Shown here: one piece after another, positions 18,927 through 27,728 of the stretch
Layout: each line of letters begins with the position of its first letter
How positions within the stretch are numbered: position 1 is the stretch's first letter
Origin: Intestinibacter bartlettii
GTDB lineage: Bacteria > Bacillota > Clostridia > Peptostreptococcales > Peptostreptococcaceae
Length of the DNA: 64,000 bases
Assembly: GCF_000154445.1 (NCBI RefSeq)
Contig: NZ_DS499568.1
Reading direction: 5' to 3' (one strand)
The notes under the pieces: model-generated
Databases searched by the model: none
What the model was told of the DNA's origin: nothing
What the model saw: the letters and a program-made list of their open reading frames with translations, nothing else
Made by a program: the position numbers and the translations under genes

Positions 18927-20357
18927 TTAAAATACTTTCTTTGAAGCTAATAAATCAGTTTTTAAATTCCAAAGACCTTTAGATAAATCGACTTTGTATT
19001 TCTTTGGTGAAGTAAGTCTTTTATAAGAATCCCAGAATGTTTCAAGTTGAGAATTAACATAAGCTTTTATTTCATTTATAGGTTTGTATTCATATTTACA
19101 CTCACCATCAATAAATAAAGGTTTATGAAGCTCTTTTACTGTATAATCTTCAAAAGTTGATTTTTTCCAAGTATATGTAGGATGGAATATTGTTAAAGGT
19201 TTAGTAGTATCAATTGCCTCATCTTTTAACATTATTAAATCGGCTTGAGCTACATTGTCCTTATCAAATATTCTGACAACTTTTTTGTAACCTGGGTTAT
19301 TTATTTTTTCTGGGTCTTCAGATACTTTTATTTTAGGTATTAATTCATTATCTTTATAAGAACCTGCTAATTTGTAAACACCACCTAATGATGGAGCTTC
19401 TGCAGAAGTAATCAATTTAGTACCAACACCCCATGAGTTGACAGCAGTACCGCTTGATTTTAAATCTGAAATTATGTATTCATCTAAGTCATTAGAAGCA
19501 GTTATTTTTAAATTATGATATCCTGCCTTTTCTAATTCTTTTTTAACTTCATTAGAAAGATATTGTAAATCTCCTGAGTCTATACGTATACCATTTGGTT
19601 CGTATCCTTTTGCTCTCAAGTTATCAAATACTTTAATTGCATTTGGAAGACCACTTTTTAATACGTTATATGTATCAATTAATAACAAACAATTATCTGG
19701 ATACACATCTGCATAAGCTTGGAATGCTTCTAATTCAGTATCGAATTTTTGAACCCAGCTATGAGCATGTGTCCCAACAACAGGAATGTCAAACATTTTA
19801 CCTGCTAGCACATTAGCTGTTCCAGCACAACCACCGATAACAGCAGCTCTTGCACCGTAAGTACCTGCATCTGGTCCTTGAGCTCTTCTTAAACCAAATT
19901 CAAGAACAGGATCCCCTTGTGCTGCATAACAAACTCTAGAAGCTTTTGTAGCTATTAGTGATTGGAAATTCACTATAGTAAGTAAAGCAGTTTCGATTAA
20001 TTGAGCTTGATATAAAGGCGCCTTTACAGTTATTATTGGTTCCCCAGGGAACATTACTGTTCCTTCTTCAACTGCATATATATCTCCTGTAAATTTGAAA
20101 TCCTTTAGAAAATTCAAAAACCCCTCAGAGAATAAATTTAAACTTCTTAAATAGTCTAAGTCATCATCTGAAAAATGCAAATTATTTATATACTCAGCTA
20201 GTTGCTCAATACCACAAATAATAGTGTAACCACCATCACAAGCGTTTTTTCTAAAAAACATATCAAATACAACTATATCTTCATGAATATTTTTTTCGTA
20301 ATATCCATTCATCATTGTAAGTTGATATAAATCTGTAAGTAGAGTTAAATTTCGCAT
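18927..20357 (-). CDS. pncB: Nicotinate phosphoribosyltransferase
   Basis: 476 residues. Converts nicotinate and PRPP to nicotinate mononucleotide in NAD salvage. Family motifs are TDLYQLTMMNGYYEK at the N terminus, EFGLRRAQGPDAG (about 145-157), GTHAHSWVQ (the active-site His segment), RIDSGDL and SWGVGTKL. The minus-strand ribosome site AAGGAGA precedes the ATG. The intergenic region to spmA is 162 bp and must hold divergent promoters. Confidence 0.95.
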   Translation of the reverse strand: MRNLTLLTDLYQLTMMNGYYEKNIHEDIVVFDMFFRKNACDGGYTIICGIEQLAEYINNLHFSDDDLDYLRSLNLFSEGFLNFLKDFKFTGDIYAVEEGTVMFPGEPIITVKAPLYQAQLIETALLTIVNFQSLIATKASRVCYAAQGDPVLEFGLRRAQGPDAGTYGARAAVIGGCAGTANVLAGKMFDIPVVGTHAHSWVQKFDTELEAFQAYADVYPDNCLLLIDTYNVLKSGLPNAIKVFDNLRAKGYEPNGIRIDSGDLQYLSNEVKKELEKAGYHNLKITASNDLDEYIISDLKSSGTAVNSWGVGTKLITSAEAPSLGGVYKLAGSYKDNELIPKIKVSEDPEKINNPGYKKVVRIFDKDNVAQADLIMLKDEAIDTTKPLTIFHPTYTWKKSTFEDYTVKELHKPLFIDGECKYEYKPINEIKAYVNSQLETFWDSYKRLTSPKKYKVDLSKGLWNLKTDLLASKKVF

Positions 20358-20519
20358 TTTTATTTCTCCTTAAATATTTTTAATTAATTAAAAACCCTAT
20401 ACATATACTAAAACACAATATTGCCAAACTTTCAAGTATAAAGTGGTATACATACATCATAAAATTATTTAAAGTGACAATTAACTATTGCATAAAAAAA
20501 AATATTATTTTAAAGGAGG

Positions 20520-21104
20520 GTGAAAAAAATTAGTAAAATATGGTTTTACATGATTGTTATAGGAATAGTAGGTAGCATTTATTTTGGAAATTTAACTGAA
20601 CTAAATACGGTAATTATGAGCGAAGGTTCAAGAGCTATTGAATTTACAATTAGTTTAGCTGCAATAATGGCCCTATGGATGGGAATAATGAACATTGCAA
20701 AGGATTCGGGATTGATTGATAAAATTGGACAGAAAATGAATTTTATATTAAAAGCATTGTTTCCTAAAATACCCCAAAATCATAAATCTATGAGTTACAT
20801 AATAATGAACATAATTCTTAATATGTTAGGAGCAGGAAATGGGGCAACATCATTTGGATTAAAAGCTATGGAAGAACTTCAAACTTTAAACCCTAAAAAG
20901 GACAGGGCATCTAATGAAATGATATTGTTTTTAGTTATAAATATTTCATCGATTCAATTAATTCCATTCACTATGTTAAAAATAAGGGCAGATGCTGGTT
21001 CTACAAATCCAAATGAAATTATAATTTCGACATTAGTAGCAACAATAGTATCGACGATTGTGGCGATTATCTCGTGCAAGCTTTTTGAAAGGGGGAATAG
21101 ATAA
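20520..21104 (+). CDS. spmA: Spore maturation protein A
   Basis: 194-residue membrane protein of the nucleoside-transporter-like Gate family; needed with SpmB for core dehydration in spores. Characteristic parts are IWFYMIVIGIVG near the start, ALWMGIMNIAKDSGL, and NMLGAGNGATSFGLKAMEEL. The start is uncertain. GTG at 20520 directly abuts the AAGGAGG, which is too close. An ATT at 20529 would have 9-nt spacing, and the first ATG (20550) would remove the conserved IWF. It overlaps spmB at the stop/start (TAATG). Confidence 0.9.
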   Translation: MKKISKIWFYMIVIGIVGSIYFGNLTELNTVIMSEGSRAIEFTISLAAIMALWMGIMNIAKDSGLIDKIGQKMNFILKALFPKIPQNHKSMSYIIMNIILNMLGAGNGATSFGLKAMEELQTLNPKKDRASNEMILFLVINISSIQLIPFTMLKIRADAGSTNPNEIIISTLVATIVSTIVAIISCKLFERGNR

Positions 21105-21628
21105 TGCTCGACCTTATAGCTAATCTTGCCATACCTTTGATAATGCTTATGATAGTTGTTTATGGTAAGTATAAAAAAGTAGATATATTTGAATCATTTA
21201 TAGCAGGAGCAATTGATGGTCTTAAAACTGCACTTAATATACTTCCATATATAATAGGAATTTTTATAGCTATAGGAATTTTTAAATCTGGTAAAGGGAT
21301 AGAAATGCTAGAATTTATATTTGCCCCTATTGCAAACTTATTTAAAATTCCAAAAGAATTGATAGGGCTTATAATGATGAAACCTATATCAGGAAGTGGT
21401 GCTTTAGGCATGTATAGTGAACTTGCAGCAAGAGTATCGGTAGATTCATTAATTGAAAAAATGGGTGCAACTATTGTCGGAGCATCAGAAACAGTTTTTT
21501 ATACAATGGCTATTTATTATGGAAGTCAAAAAATAAAAAAGACTGGTCATACTTTAATTTGTGCATTACTTAGCCATTTTGCTGGGGTGCTTGCATCTGT
21601 GTACATATGTTATTTAATGTTTGGATAG
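21104..21628 (+). CDS. spmB: Spore maturation protein B
   Basis: 174 residues with about four or five membrane segments. Family motifs GAIDGLKTALNILPYIIGIF, MKPISGSGALGMYSELAAR and TVFYTMAIYYGS. Works with SpmA in the developing spore. Translationally coupled to spmA and followed by a terminator. GGGGGAATAG serves as ribosome site inside the spmA end. Confidence 0.94.
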   Translation: MLDLIANLAIPLIMLMIVVYGKYKKVDIFESFIAGAIDGLKTALNILPYIIGIFIAIGIFKSGKGIEMLEFIFAPIANLFKIPKELIGLIMMKPISGSGALGMYSELAARVSVDSLIEKMGATIVGASETVFYTMAIYYGSQKIKKTGHTLICALLSHFAGVLASVYICYLMFG

Positions 21629-21642
21629 AAAATAAATAGTAG

Positions 21643-21687
21643 AAGAGATTGTTAAAGTATAAAATTTTTCAATCTCTTTATTTTTTA
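21643..21687 (+). terminator. Terminator after spmB
   Basis: AAGAGATTG (21643-21651) pairs with CAATCTCTT (21670-21678), followed by a T-rich tract. Confidence 0.75.
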
Positions 21688-21703
21688 TTAAACGAGGGTA
21701 TTT

Positions 21704-21749
21704 TTGTCGAACGAAAAAATAGGATTTTGTAAAATAAAAGAGGTATAAT
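21704..21749 (+). promoter_or_regulatory. Spo0A box and -10 element upstream of a small gene
   Basis: TTGTCGAA at 21704-21711 is a perfect Spo0A-binding box. A good -10, TATAAT, lies at 21744-21749, with no recognisable -35 17 nt before it. The box centre would be about 48 nt upstream of the start of transcription, the usual place for Spo0A-activated sigma-A promoters. The target would be the gene at 21819. Confidence 0.55.
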
Positions 21750-21818
21750 TGAAGAGAAGTATTTATAAAAATGTATGAAGCTATATAAAGTTTATAATTA
21801 AAATAGGGGTGGTTGATT

Positions 21819-22052
21819 ATGCAAAAATATGAAGTAAGTAGAGAAATATATAATCCTTGCGCAGGAATATATAATTTTGATATGAATTTTGAAGAAGAAG
21901 TTTGCACTGATAATATAGAAGAAGTTTTAGAAAAATGGATAGGTAAAAGACTTCCTGAATTTCATAAAAAAGTTTATGATGATGGGCTTACAATAGAATA
22001 CGAACTTCTTTTACCTCGTAAAGAAAGATATACTTTTTCTGTAATAAAATAA
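21819..22052 (+). CDS. Small hypothetical protein behind a Spo0A box
   Basis: 77 residues, acidic and soluble, with no signal peptide or membrane helix. Two Cys residues, in NPCAGIYNFD and EEVCTDNIEE, could bind metal or form a disulfide. I do not recognise the family. The ATG at 21819 follows AGGGGTGG with good spacing; an upstream TTG (21813) is less likely. The gene stands alone between spmB and the metG leader. The Spo0A box suggests expression at sporulation onset (inference). Confidence 0.75.
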   Translation: MQKYEVSREIYNPCAGIYNFDMNFEEEVCTDNIEEVLEKWIGKRLPEFHKKVYDDGLTIEYELLLPRKERYTFSVIK

Positions 22053-22204
22053 TAAATCAGCATCAATCTTGACAATGATTTTTTTATTTAATAAAATAAT
22101 AACCATAATAGAGAAATTTACTTGAAAAATAGATTTTTTTTGAATAAAAAAAGATTTTTTGACTAATATAATATATAATAAGTATAGTGATTTAAATAAA
22201 AGCA

Positions 22205-22434
22205 ATGAAGAGAAGAGTAAATAATTTAATTTTTCCTCAGAGAGCTAGGTAAGGTGAAAGCTAGCGTCTAATTGATTATTGAACATGGCCTCGGAGCTTC
22301 TTATCTGAACTAATTTAGGATAAGACGGATGGACTCGTTAACAGTCCACTAAGATATCCAGTTTATCTGGATAATTAGGGTGGTAACGCGAATATAACTC
22401 GCCCCTATGGTTTCATAGGAGGCGGGTTTTTTTA
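22205..22434 (+). promoter_or_regulatory. Methionine T-box riboswitch with terminator, upstream of metG
   Basis: The leader has Stem I with GAGAGCTAGG...CTAGCGTC, an unpaired ATG specifier in GAACATGGCC (ATG at 22284-22286), a hairpin ATCCAG/CTGGAT, and the T-box motif AGGGTGGTAACGCG (22377-22390). TGGT in the bulge would pair with the ACCA end of tRNA-Met. The GC-rich terminator with CGCCCCTATG...CATAGGAGGCGGG and seven T follows at 22400-22434. Uncharged tRNA-Met should favour the antiterminator and switch on metG. Confidence 0.95.
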
Positions 22435-22463
22435 ATATATTGAAAAACTAAGGAGGAAATAAA

Positions 22464-24410
22464 ATGAGCAAAGAAACTTTTTATATTACAACGCCTATAT
22501 ATTATCCAAGTGGTAGATTACATATAGGTCATACTTACACAACTGTTGCTACAGATGCAATAGCTAGATTTAAACGTTTCTGTGGATATGATGTAAGATT
22601 CTTAACAGGAACTGATGAACACGGTGAAAAAATACAAAAAAAAGCTAAAGAAGCTGGTATGACAGAAATGGAATACTTAGATGGTATGATCGCTGACATA
22701 AAAAAGTTATGGAAGACTATGGACATATCTTATGATGATTTTATAAGAACAACTGAACCAAGACATACAAAAATAATCCAAAAAATATTCACTAAATTAT
22801 ATGAACAAGGTGATATATACAAAGGTGAATACGAAGGAAGATATTGTACTCCATGCGAAAGTTTCTGGACAGAATCTCAATTAGTAGATGGAGATAAATG
22901 CCCTGACTGCGGTAGAGAAACTTACGTAGCAAAAGAAGAAGCATATTTCTTCAAACTATCTAAATATGAAGATAGAATAAAAGAGTTATTCAAAAATCCT
23001 AACTACTGTTTCCCAGAAGCTAGAGCTAATGAAATGATAGCTAACTTCTTAGAACCAGGTCTAGAAGATTTATGTGTAACTAGAACTACATTCGACTGGG
23101 GTATAAAAGTACCATTCGATGAAAAACACGTTATATATGTTTGGGTAGATGCATTATGCAACTATATAACTGCATTAGGATATATGAGCGAAGACGATTC
23201 ATTATTCAAAAAATATTGGCCAGCTAATATACAAGTTGTAGGTAAAGAAATAATCAGATTCCATACAATAATATGGCCAGCATTATTAATGGCATTAGAT
23301 TTACCAGTATCTAAACAAGTATTTGGACATGGTTGGATATTATTTGCTAACGATAAAATGAGTAAATCAAAAGGTAACATAGTTTACCCAGAACAAATGA
23401 TAGAAAGATACGGAATAGATACATTAAAATACTATCTATTAAGAGAATTCGCATTTGGTCAAGACGGAAGTTACACTCATAGAAACTTCATAACAAGAAT
23501 AAACACAGACTTAGCTAATGACTTAGGAAACTTAGTAAGTAGAACTATAGCAATGGTTGAAAAATACAATGGTGGAATAATACCAGAACCAAAAGTTGCT
23601 ACTGAATTTGATGAAGCATTAAAACAACAAGCTGCAGAATCAAGAAGAATATTCGAAGAACAAATGAATAAAATGCAATTCCACGAAGCATTAGAAGGTG
23701 TATGGAAATTAATAAGAAGAACTAACAAATACATCGATGAAACTGCTCCATGGGTACTTGCAAAAGATGAAAGCAAAAAAGATGTATTAGATACAGTTTT
23801 ATACAACTTATGTGAATCAATAAGAATATTCTCTACACTAATAAACCCAATAATGAACACTACAGCTAAGAAAATCTACGCTCAAATGGGTATAGAAGGT
23901 GAAGAATTAATAAACTGGGAAAGTACTGCAACATTTGGATTAATAAAACCAGGAACAAAAGTAACTAAAGGTGAAATATTATTCCAAAGATTAGACATAG
24001 ACAAAGAAGTTGCAGAACTTGAAGAATTATTTGCAGAAAAGAAAGACGAGGAAGAAGAAGTGACAGAAGCTCCATTACAACATAAAGAAGAAATAACAAT
24101 AGACGATTTAGATAAAGTAGAATTAAGAGTTGGAAAAATATTAAGCTGCGAAAAACATCCAAAAGCAGACAGACTTTTAGTTTCTCAAGTTAAATTAGGT
24201 TCAGAAACTAGACAAATAGTATCTGGTATAGCTAAATGGTATAAACCAGAAGAAATGGTTGGAAAAGATGTTATAGTAGTATGCAACTTAAAACCAGTTA
24301 AATTAAGAGGTGTTGAATCTCAAGGTATGATACTTGCAGCAGGTAACGATGGTGATGATTTAATAATACCAACTGCTGTTGGTGCAAATGATGGTTGTGA
24401 AGTTAGATAA
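22464..24410 (+). CDS. metG: Methionyl-tRNA synthetase
   Basis: 648 residues, class I synthetase. The ATP site is in YPSGRLHIGHTYTT (HIGH-like, about residue 20), zinc knuckles are CTPC (about 128-131) and CPDC (about 146-149), KMSKS lies at about 297-301, and a C-terminal tRNA-binding (Trbp111-like) domain spans about 540-648, with VELRVGKILSCEKHP. The ribosome site is AAGGAGGA. Expression is set by the upstream T-box. tatD follows 12 nt later and shares the transcript. Confidence 0.97.
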   Translation: MSKETFYITTPIYYPSGRLHIGHTYTTVATDAIARFKRFCGYDVRFLTGTDEHGEKIQKKAKEAGMTEMEYLDGMIADIKKLWKTMDISYDDFIRTTEPRHTKIIQKIFTKLYEQGDIYKGEYEGRYCTPCESFWTESQLVDGDKCPDCGRETYVAKEEAYFFKLSKYEDRIKELFKNPNYCFPEARANEMIANFLEPGLEDLCVTRTTFDWGIKVPFDEKHVIYVWVDALCNYITALGYMSEDDSLFKKYWPANIQVVGKEIIRFHTIIWPALLMALDLPVSKQVFGHGWILFANDKMSKSKGNIVYPEQMIERYGIDTLKYYLLREFAFGQDGSYTHRNFITRINTDLANDLGNLVSRTIAMVEKYNGGIIPEPKVATEFDEALKQQAAESRRIFEEQMNKMQFHEALEGVWKLIRRTNKYIDETAPWVLAKDESKKDVLDTVLYNLCESIRIFSTLINPIMNTTAKKIYAQMGIEGEELINWESTATFGLIKPGTKVTKGEILFQRLDIDKEVAELEELFAEKKDEEEEVTEAPLQHKEEITIDDLDKVELRVGKILSCEKHPKADRLLVSQVKLGSETRQIVSGIAKWYKPEEMVGKDVIVVCNLKPVKLRGVESQGMILAAGNDGDDLIIPTAVGANDGCEVR

Positions 24411-24422
24411 GGAGAGGTAAAT

Positions 24423-25193
24423 ATGCTTTTTGACTCACATGCACATTTAAATGATGAACGATTTGATGAAGATAGAGAAGAGTTAATCTCTTCTCTTAAT
24501 GAAAAAGGCGTTGATTTAGTTGTTAACCCAGGTGCTTGTATGAAAACATCAGCTGAAAGTGTTGAACTTGCAAACAAATATGATTTCATATATGCAGCTG
24601 TGGGTGTTCATCCACATGATGTTAAGGATTTAACTGAAGCTGACATACAAGAACTTAAAAGAATGGCAACTGAAAACGAAAAAGTAGTAGCAATCGGAGA
24701 AATAGGTCTTGATTACTACTATGATGCTGAATATAAAGAACTTCAAAAAAAATGGTTCAAAAGACAAATTGAACTTGCTAATGAATTAAAATTACCAATA
24801 ATAATCCACGATAGAGATGCACATGGAGATACTTTTGAGATTATAAAATCAACAAAAAGTCCTGAAATAGGATGCGTACTTCATTGCTATAGTGGAAATG
24901 TTGAACTAGCAAGAGAATATGTTAAAATGGGATGTTATATTTCAATATCAGGAACAGTAACATTCAAAAATAACAAGAAAACAAAAGAGGTTGTAAGAGA
25001 AATACCTCTTGATAGATTATTAATAGAAACTGATTCACCTTATATGGCACCAACACCACATAGAGGAAAAAGAAATGATCCATCACTAGTGCAATTTGTA
25101 GCTGATACAATAGCTGTTGAAAAAGGAATTTCTTATGAAAAAGTTTGTGAAGCAACAAAAGAAAATGCTAAAAAATTCTTCGGAATTAAATAG
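24423..25193 (+). CDS. tatD: TatD-family metal-dependent deoxyribonuclease
   Basis: 256 residues, amidohydrolase-like TIM barrel. Metal ligands are seen in FDSHAHLND (HxH), IGEIGLDYYYD (Glu), IIHDRDAH, VLHCYSG and LIETDSPYMAP. TatD proteins are 3'-5' DNases/RNases linked to DNA repair. It corresponds to yabD directly after metS in Bacillus subtilis. AGGAGAGG lies before the ATG. Confidence 0.95.
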   Translation: MLFDSHAHLNDERFDEDREELISSLNEKGVDLVVNPGACMKTSAESVELANKYDFIYAAVGVHPHDVKDLTEADIQELKRMATENEKVVAIGEIGLDYYYDAEYKELQKKWFKRQIELANELKLPIIIHDRDAHGDTFEIIKSTKSPEIGCVLHCYSGNVELAREYVKMGCYISISGTVTFKNNKKTKEVVREIPLDRLLIETDSPYMAPTPHRGKRNDPSLVQFVADTIAVEKGISYEKVCEATKENAKKFFGIK

Positions 25194-25205
25194 ATAATTT
25201 TTATT

Positions 25206-25247
25206 AAAAAGCATACAAAATATCCAAATATTTTGTATGCTTTTTTT
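25206..25247 (+). terminator. Strong terminator after tatD
   Basis: A perfect 18-bp stem, with arms at 25206-25223 and 25228-25245 (core GCATACAAAATAT / ATATTTTGTATGC), ends in a run of seven T. Confidence 0.9.
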
Positions 25248-25377
25248 ATGTGGATTTTTAGAAAATACATTGAGTTTGGAAATTTTAATTAAAAACTAGG
25301 TTTATATAAAATTTTGAAAAATATTTATAACTTTTTAATTACTTCATTAGTCTAATATGTGAAAGGAGGTAAAGGTA

Positions 25378-25890
25378 ATGGACGAAAAATTAATTAAAAA
25401 AGCAATAAAGGGAAATTTTAAAGCTTATAGCCTTCTGGTACATAGCTTGAAAAATGAGGGATATAAACTAGCATACACAATATTAAAAAATGAACAAGAT
25501 AGCATAGATGCATATTTACAAGCAGTGGAAAAGGGCTTGAAAAATATACAAAATTTAAAAGAACCGCAATATTTTAAAACATGGTTTTTAAGAATTGTTA
25601 TGAATGAGGCTAAAAATATTATAAGTAAGAATAAGAAATTAATATATTTAGAAGATGTTGAAAATACTAGACCAACAAAATCAAAATCAGAAAATCAAGA
25701 GACAAAACTTGATTTGGAAAGAAGCTTGGCAAAAATAGAACCACAAGTTAGAGAAATGATAAGATTGAAATTTTATATGGGTTATAAATTAGACGAAATT
25801 GCGAATATACTTGATGTTCCAGTAGGAACCGTAAAAGGAAAGATGTATACAGCTCTTAGAAATATGAAAAAGGATTTGGAGGTGAGATAA
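25378..25890 (+). CDS. Sigma-70 family (ECF-like) RNA polymerase sigma factor
   Basis: 170 residues. Region 2 spans about 1-75, including LLVHSLKNEGYKLAYTIL and FKTWFLRIVMNEAKN. Region 4 spans about 110-165, with RLKFYMGYKLDEIANILDVP and GTVKGKMYTALRNMKK, a clear helix-turn-helix. AAAGGAGG lies before the ATG. It is followed 1 nt later by a DUF4179 protein, the usual partner. The pair occupies the place between tatD and rnmV where many Firmicutes have yabE. Confidence 0.9.
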   Translation: MDEKLIKKAIKGNFKAYSLLVHSLKNEGYKLAYTILKNEQDSIDAYLQAVEKGLKNIQNLKEPQYFKTWFLRIVMNEAKNIISKNKKLIYLEDVENTRPTKSKSENQETKLDLERSLAKIEPQVREMIRLKFYMGYKLDEIANILDVPVGTVKGKMYTALRNMKKDLEVR

Positions 25891-25891
25891 T

Positions 25892-27226
25892 ATGGATAAA
25901 AATAAAGATAAAAGAAATTTTTTAGATGAAGAGAAAGAGATAGAAAAATTATTAAGTGAATTTGAAAGTGAAAATATTAAAATACCAGATGAATTAGATG
26001 AAAGATTAAATACTAAATTAAAAGAATTGAAACCTAAAAAATATAAAAAATGGGCAATAACATCTGTAGCATCAATTTTGATAATAGGTGTTTCATATGC
26101 ATTTGTACCTAGTTTTAGAACATTTGCAGATACAATGTTTAGATATATTTTTGGAGATATCGGAATAGAAAATGCAGTTAATAATGGTTATAAAGCATCC
26201 GATGCACAATATATAAATATAGGAGGATATGATATCATAATTCAAAATATTTATATTGATGAACAAAGAATAAACTTTGAAGCTATAATGGAAACTAAAG
26301 TAGATGACATGATTATTTCTGATAATGATGATATAGATAACAAAAGTTATTATGAATTGTATGTAGATTCTGTAAATGCTGCAATGAGTGGAGGAAATTT
26401 TGATAAAGATGAAGATGGAAATATTAAAACAACAATAAATATTGTTGGAGGTAATATAGCAGAATTAATAGAGGGAAAAAATACATTATCATTAAAACTT
26501 AAATTGCTAAAAGTGAGTGCATCATATGACAAGAGTAATGATTTCAAATATGAAACACTTGGGACAACAAATGTAGAATTGGAGATACCAAAACAATTAA
26601 GCAAAACTAAAAATATAGAAATAAATAAACAAATAGATGATGGTGATCTGAATTTAAATATATACAAGTTAAGAGTATCTCCTACAATGATGTATTTAAA
26701 CACATATGGAGAAGTAACAAATATAGGTGAATTACAAGGATTAGATAACTTAAGAATAATATCTGAAAATGGAGAGATTTATAAATCTTCATTAGAATTA
26801 TCTGGTATGGGATTAGAAAATGGAGGATGGAGCCAAACTATAGTACCTTCAGTATACTATGATAAAGGCAAAAAGCTGAAACTAAAAGCAGATGGAGTTT
26901 TAGTAAATGCAAATAAAAAAATAGAGTTAAAAATAGACGATAAGTACCCTAAAAAGATAGATTATTTCGGAAAAGAGGTTATTATTAAAGATGTTAAATA
27001 CAGTAAAGGACATTTAACTGTAAAATATACAACAGATTCATCTATTAGTTATGATGGAGGTAGTGAATTGGATGGAAATTCAGCAATTTCGACATCTTAT
27101 GAGGTGGGATCAAAAATATCAGGAATTGAATTTGAAAATGTTGAGAAGAAAGACTCTTATGCATTAGATTTAAGATTAGTTCTTAAATATAGCTATCCGA
27201 TTAATATAGAAATAGAAAATAGATAA
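25892..27226 (+). CDS. DUF4179-type membrane protein, probable anti-sigma factor
   Basis: 444 residues. An N-terminal cytoplasmic acidic part (about 1-50, EEKEIEKLLSEFESENIKIP) is followed by one membrane helix, WAITSVASILIIGVSYAFV (about 52-70), and a large extracytoplasmic region with AFVPSFRTFADTMFRYIFGD, the DUF4179 hallmark. Such proteins are encoded beside ECF-like sigma factors and are thought to hold them at the membrane until an envelope signal arrives. It is coupled to the sigma gene. Function is inferred from family and position. Confidence 0.85.
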   Translation: MDKNKDKRNFLDEEKEIEKLLSEFESENIKIPDELDERLNTKLKELKPKKYKKWAITSVASILIIGVSYAFVPSFRTFADTMFRYIFGDIGIENAVNNGYKASDAQYINIGGYDIIIQNIYIDEQRINFEAIMETKVDDMIISDNDDIDNKSYYELYVDSVNAAMSGGNFDKDEDGNIKTTINIVGGNIAELIEGKNTLSLKLKLLKVSASYDKSNDFKYETLGTTNVELEIPKQLSKTKNIEINKQIDDGDLNLNIYKLRVSPTMMYLNTYGEVTNIGELQGLDNLRIISENGEIYKSSLELSGMGLENGGWSQTIVPSVYYDKGKKLKLKADGVLVNANKKIELKIDDKYPKKIDYFGKEVIIKDVKYSKGHLTVKYTTDSSISYDGGSELDGNSAISTSYEVGSKISGIEFENVEKKDSYALDLRLVLKYSYPINIEIENR

Positions 27227-27253
27227 TAAAATAATAAAAGAAGGATAAAATGG

Positions 27254-27306
27254 ATCCTATACAGTGGACACTAGAAAAAAGGTGTCTATCTGTATAGGAT
27301 ATTTTT
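27254..27306 (+). terminator. Two-stem terminator after the sigma/DUF4179 pair
   Basis: ATCCTATACAG (27254-27264) pairs with CTGTATAGGAT (27290-27300), with an inner GACAC/GTGTC helix (27267-27271 and 27282-27286), then ATTTTT. Confidence 0.85.
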
Positions 27307-27567
27307 ATTGTATAACAACATTTTTATTAGCTGTCACATAATTTGTTTTTCTCATTTTTAAAAGAATGTGTATATTTGCTTTTAATCTTGGTAAATACAT
27401 ATTAAATGTGTTATTTGAATTTACAACAGTAGTTTTCCAATTTGAGTATTTTTGATATATGCTCTTATGTGTGAACCGCTAAGGCCTTTACATATTATAT
27501 TGATATGTCTAGAATCAATAGTTTCAATTGAATCGACTTTATATAAATTAGTGTAAAATACAATGCT
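27306..27567 (-). pseudogene. Degraded gene remnant, C-terminal fragment
   Basis: On the minus strand one frame reads FYTNLYKVDSIETIDSRHI and CKGLSGSHIRAYIK. A second frame then continues KYSNWKTTVVNSNNTFNMYL and ends TNYVTANKNVVIQ-stop. The frames join by adding one A in an A5 run. There is no start codon or ribosome site upstream, so only a C-terminal part of about 85 residues remains. I do not recognise the parent family. It lies in the otherwise empty 500-bp gap before rnmV. Confidence 0.4.
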
Positions 27568-27728
27568 TTAAGGAAATATATTAATGAGTTTATTAAAAAG
27601 CATTGATTAAATAATAAAAAAAAATTAAAATATAAAGATGCGAATAAGATAAGAAATCATTGCTATTTAGCAATATAAACAGTAATTTATAATAATTTAG
27701 TAAATATAAAATAAAAAGGTGAAATTAA
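27568..27728. other. AT-rich gap before rnmV
   Basis: Nothing coding is seen. A small hairpin, CAATGCTTT (27561-27569) with AAAGCATTG (27597-27605), flanks the start of the remnant. The rest is A-rich leader of the rnmV transcript. No convincing promoter was found. Confidence 0.4.
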
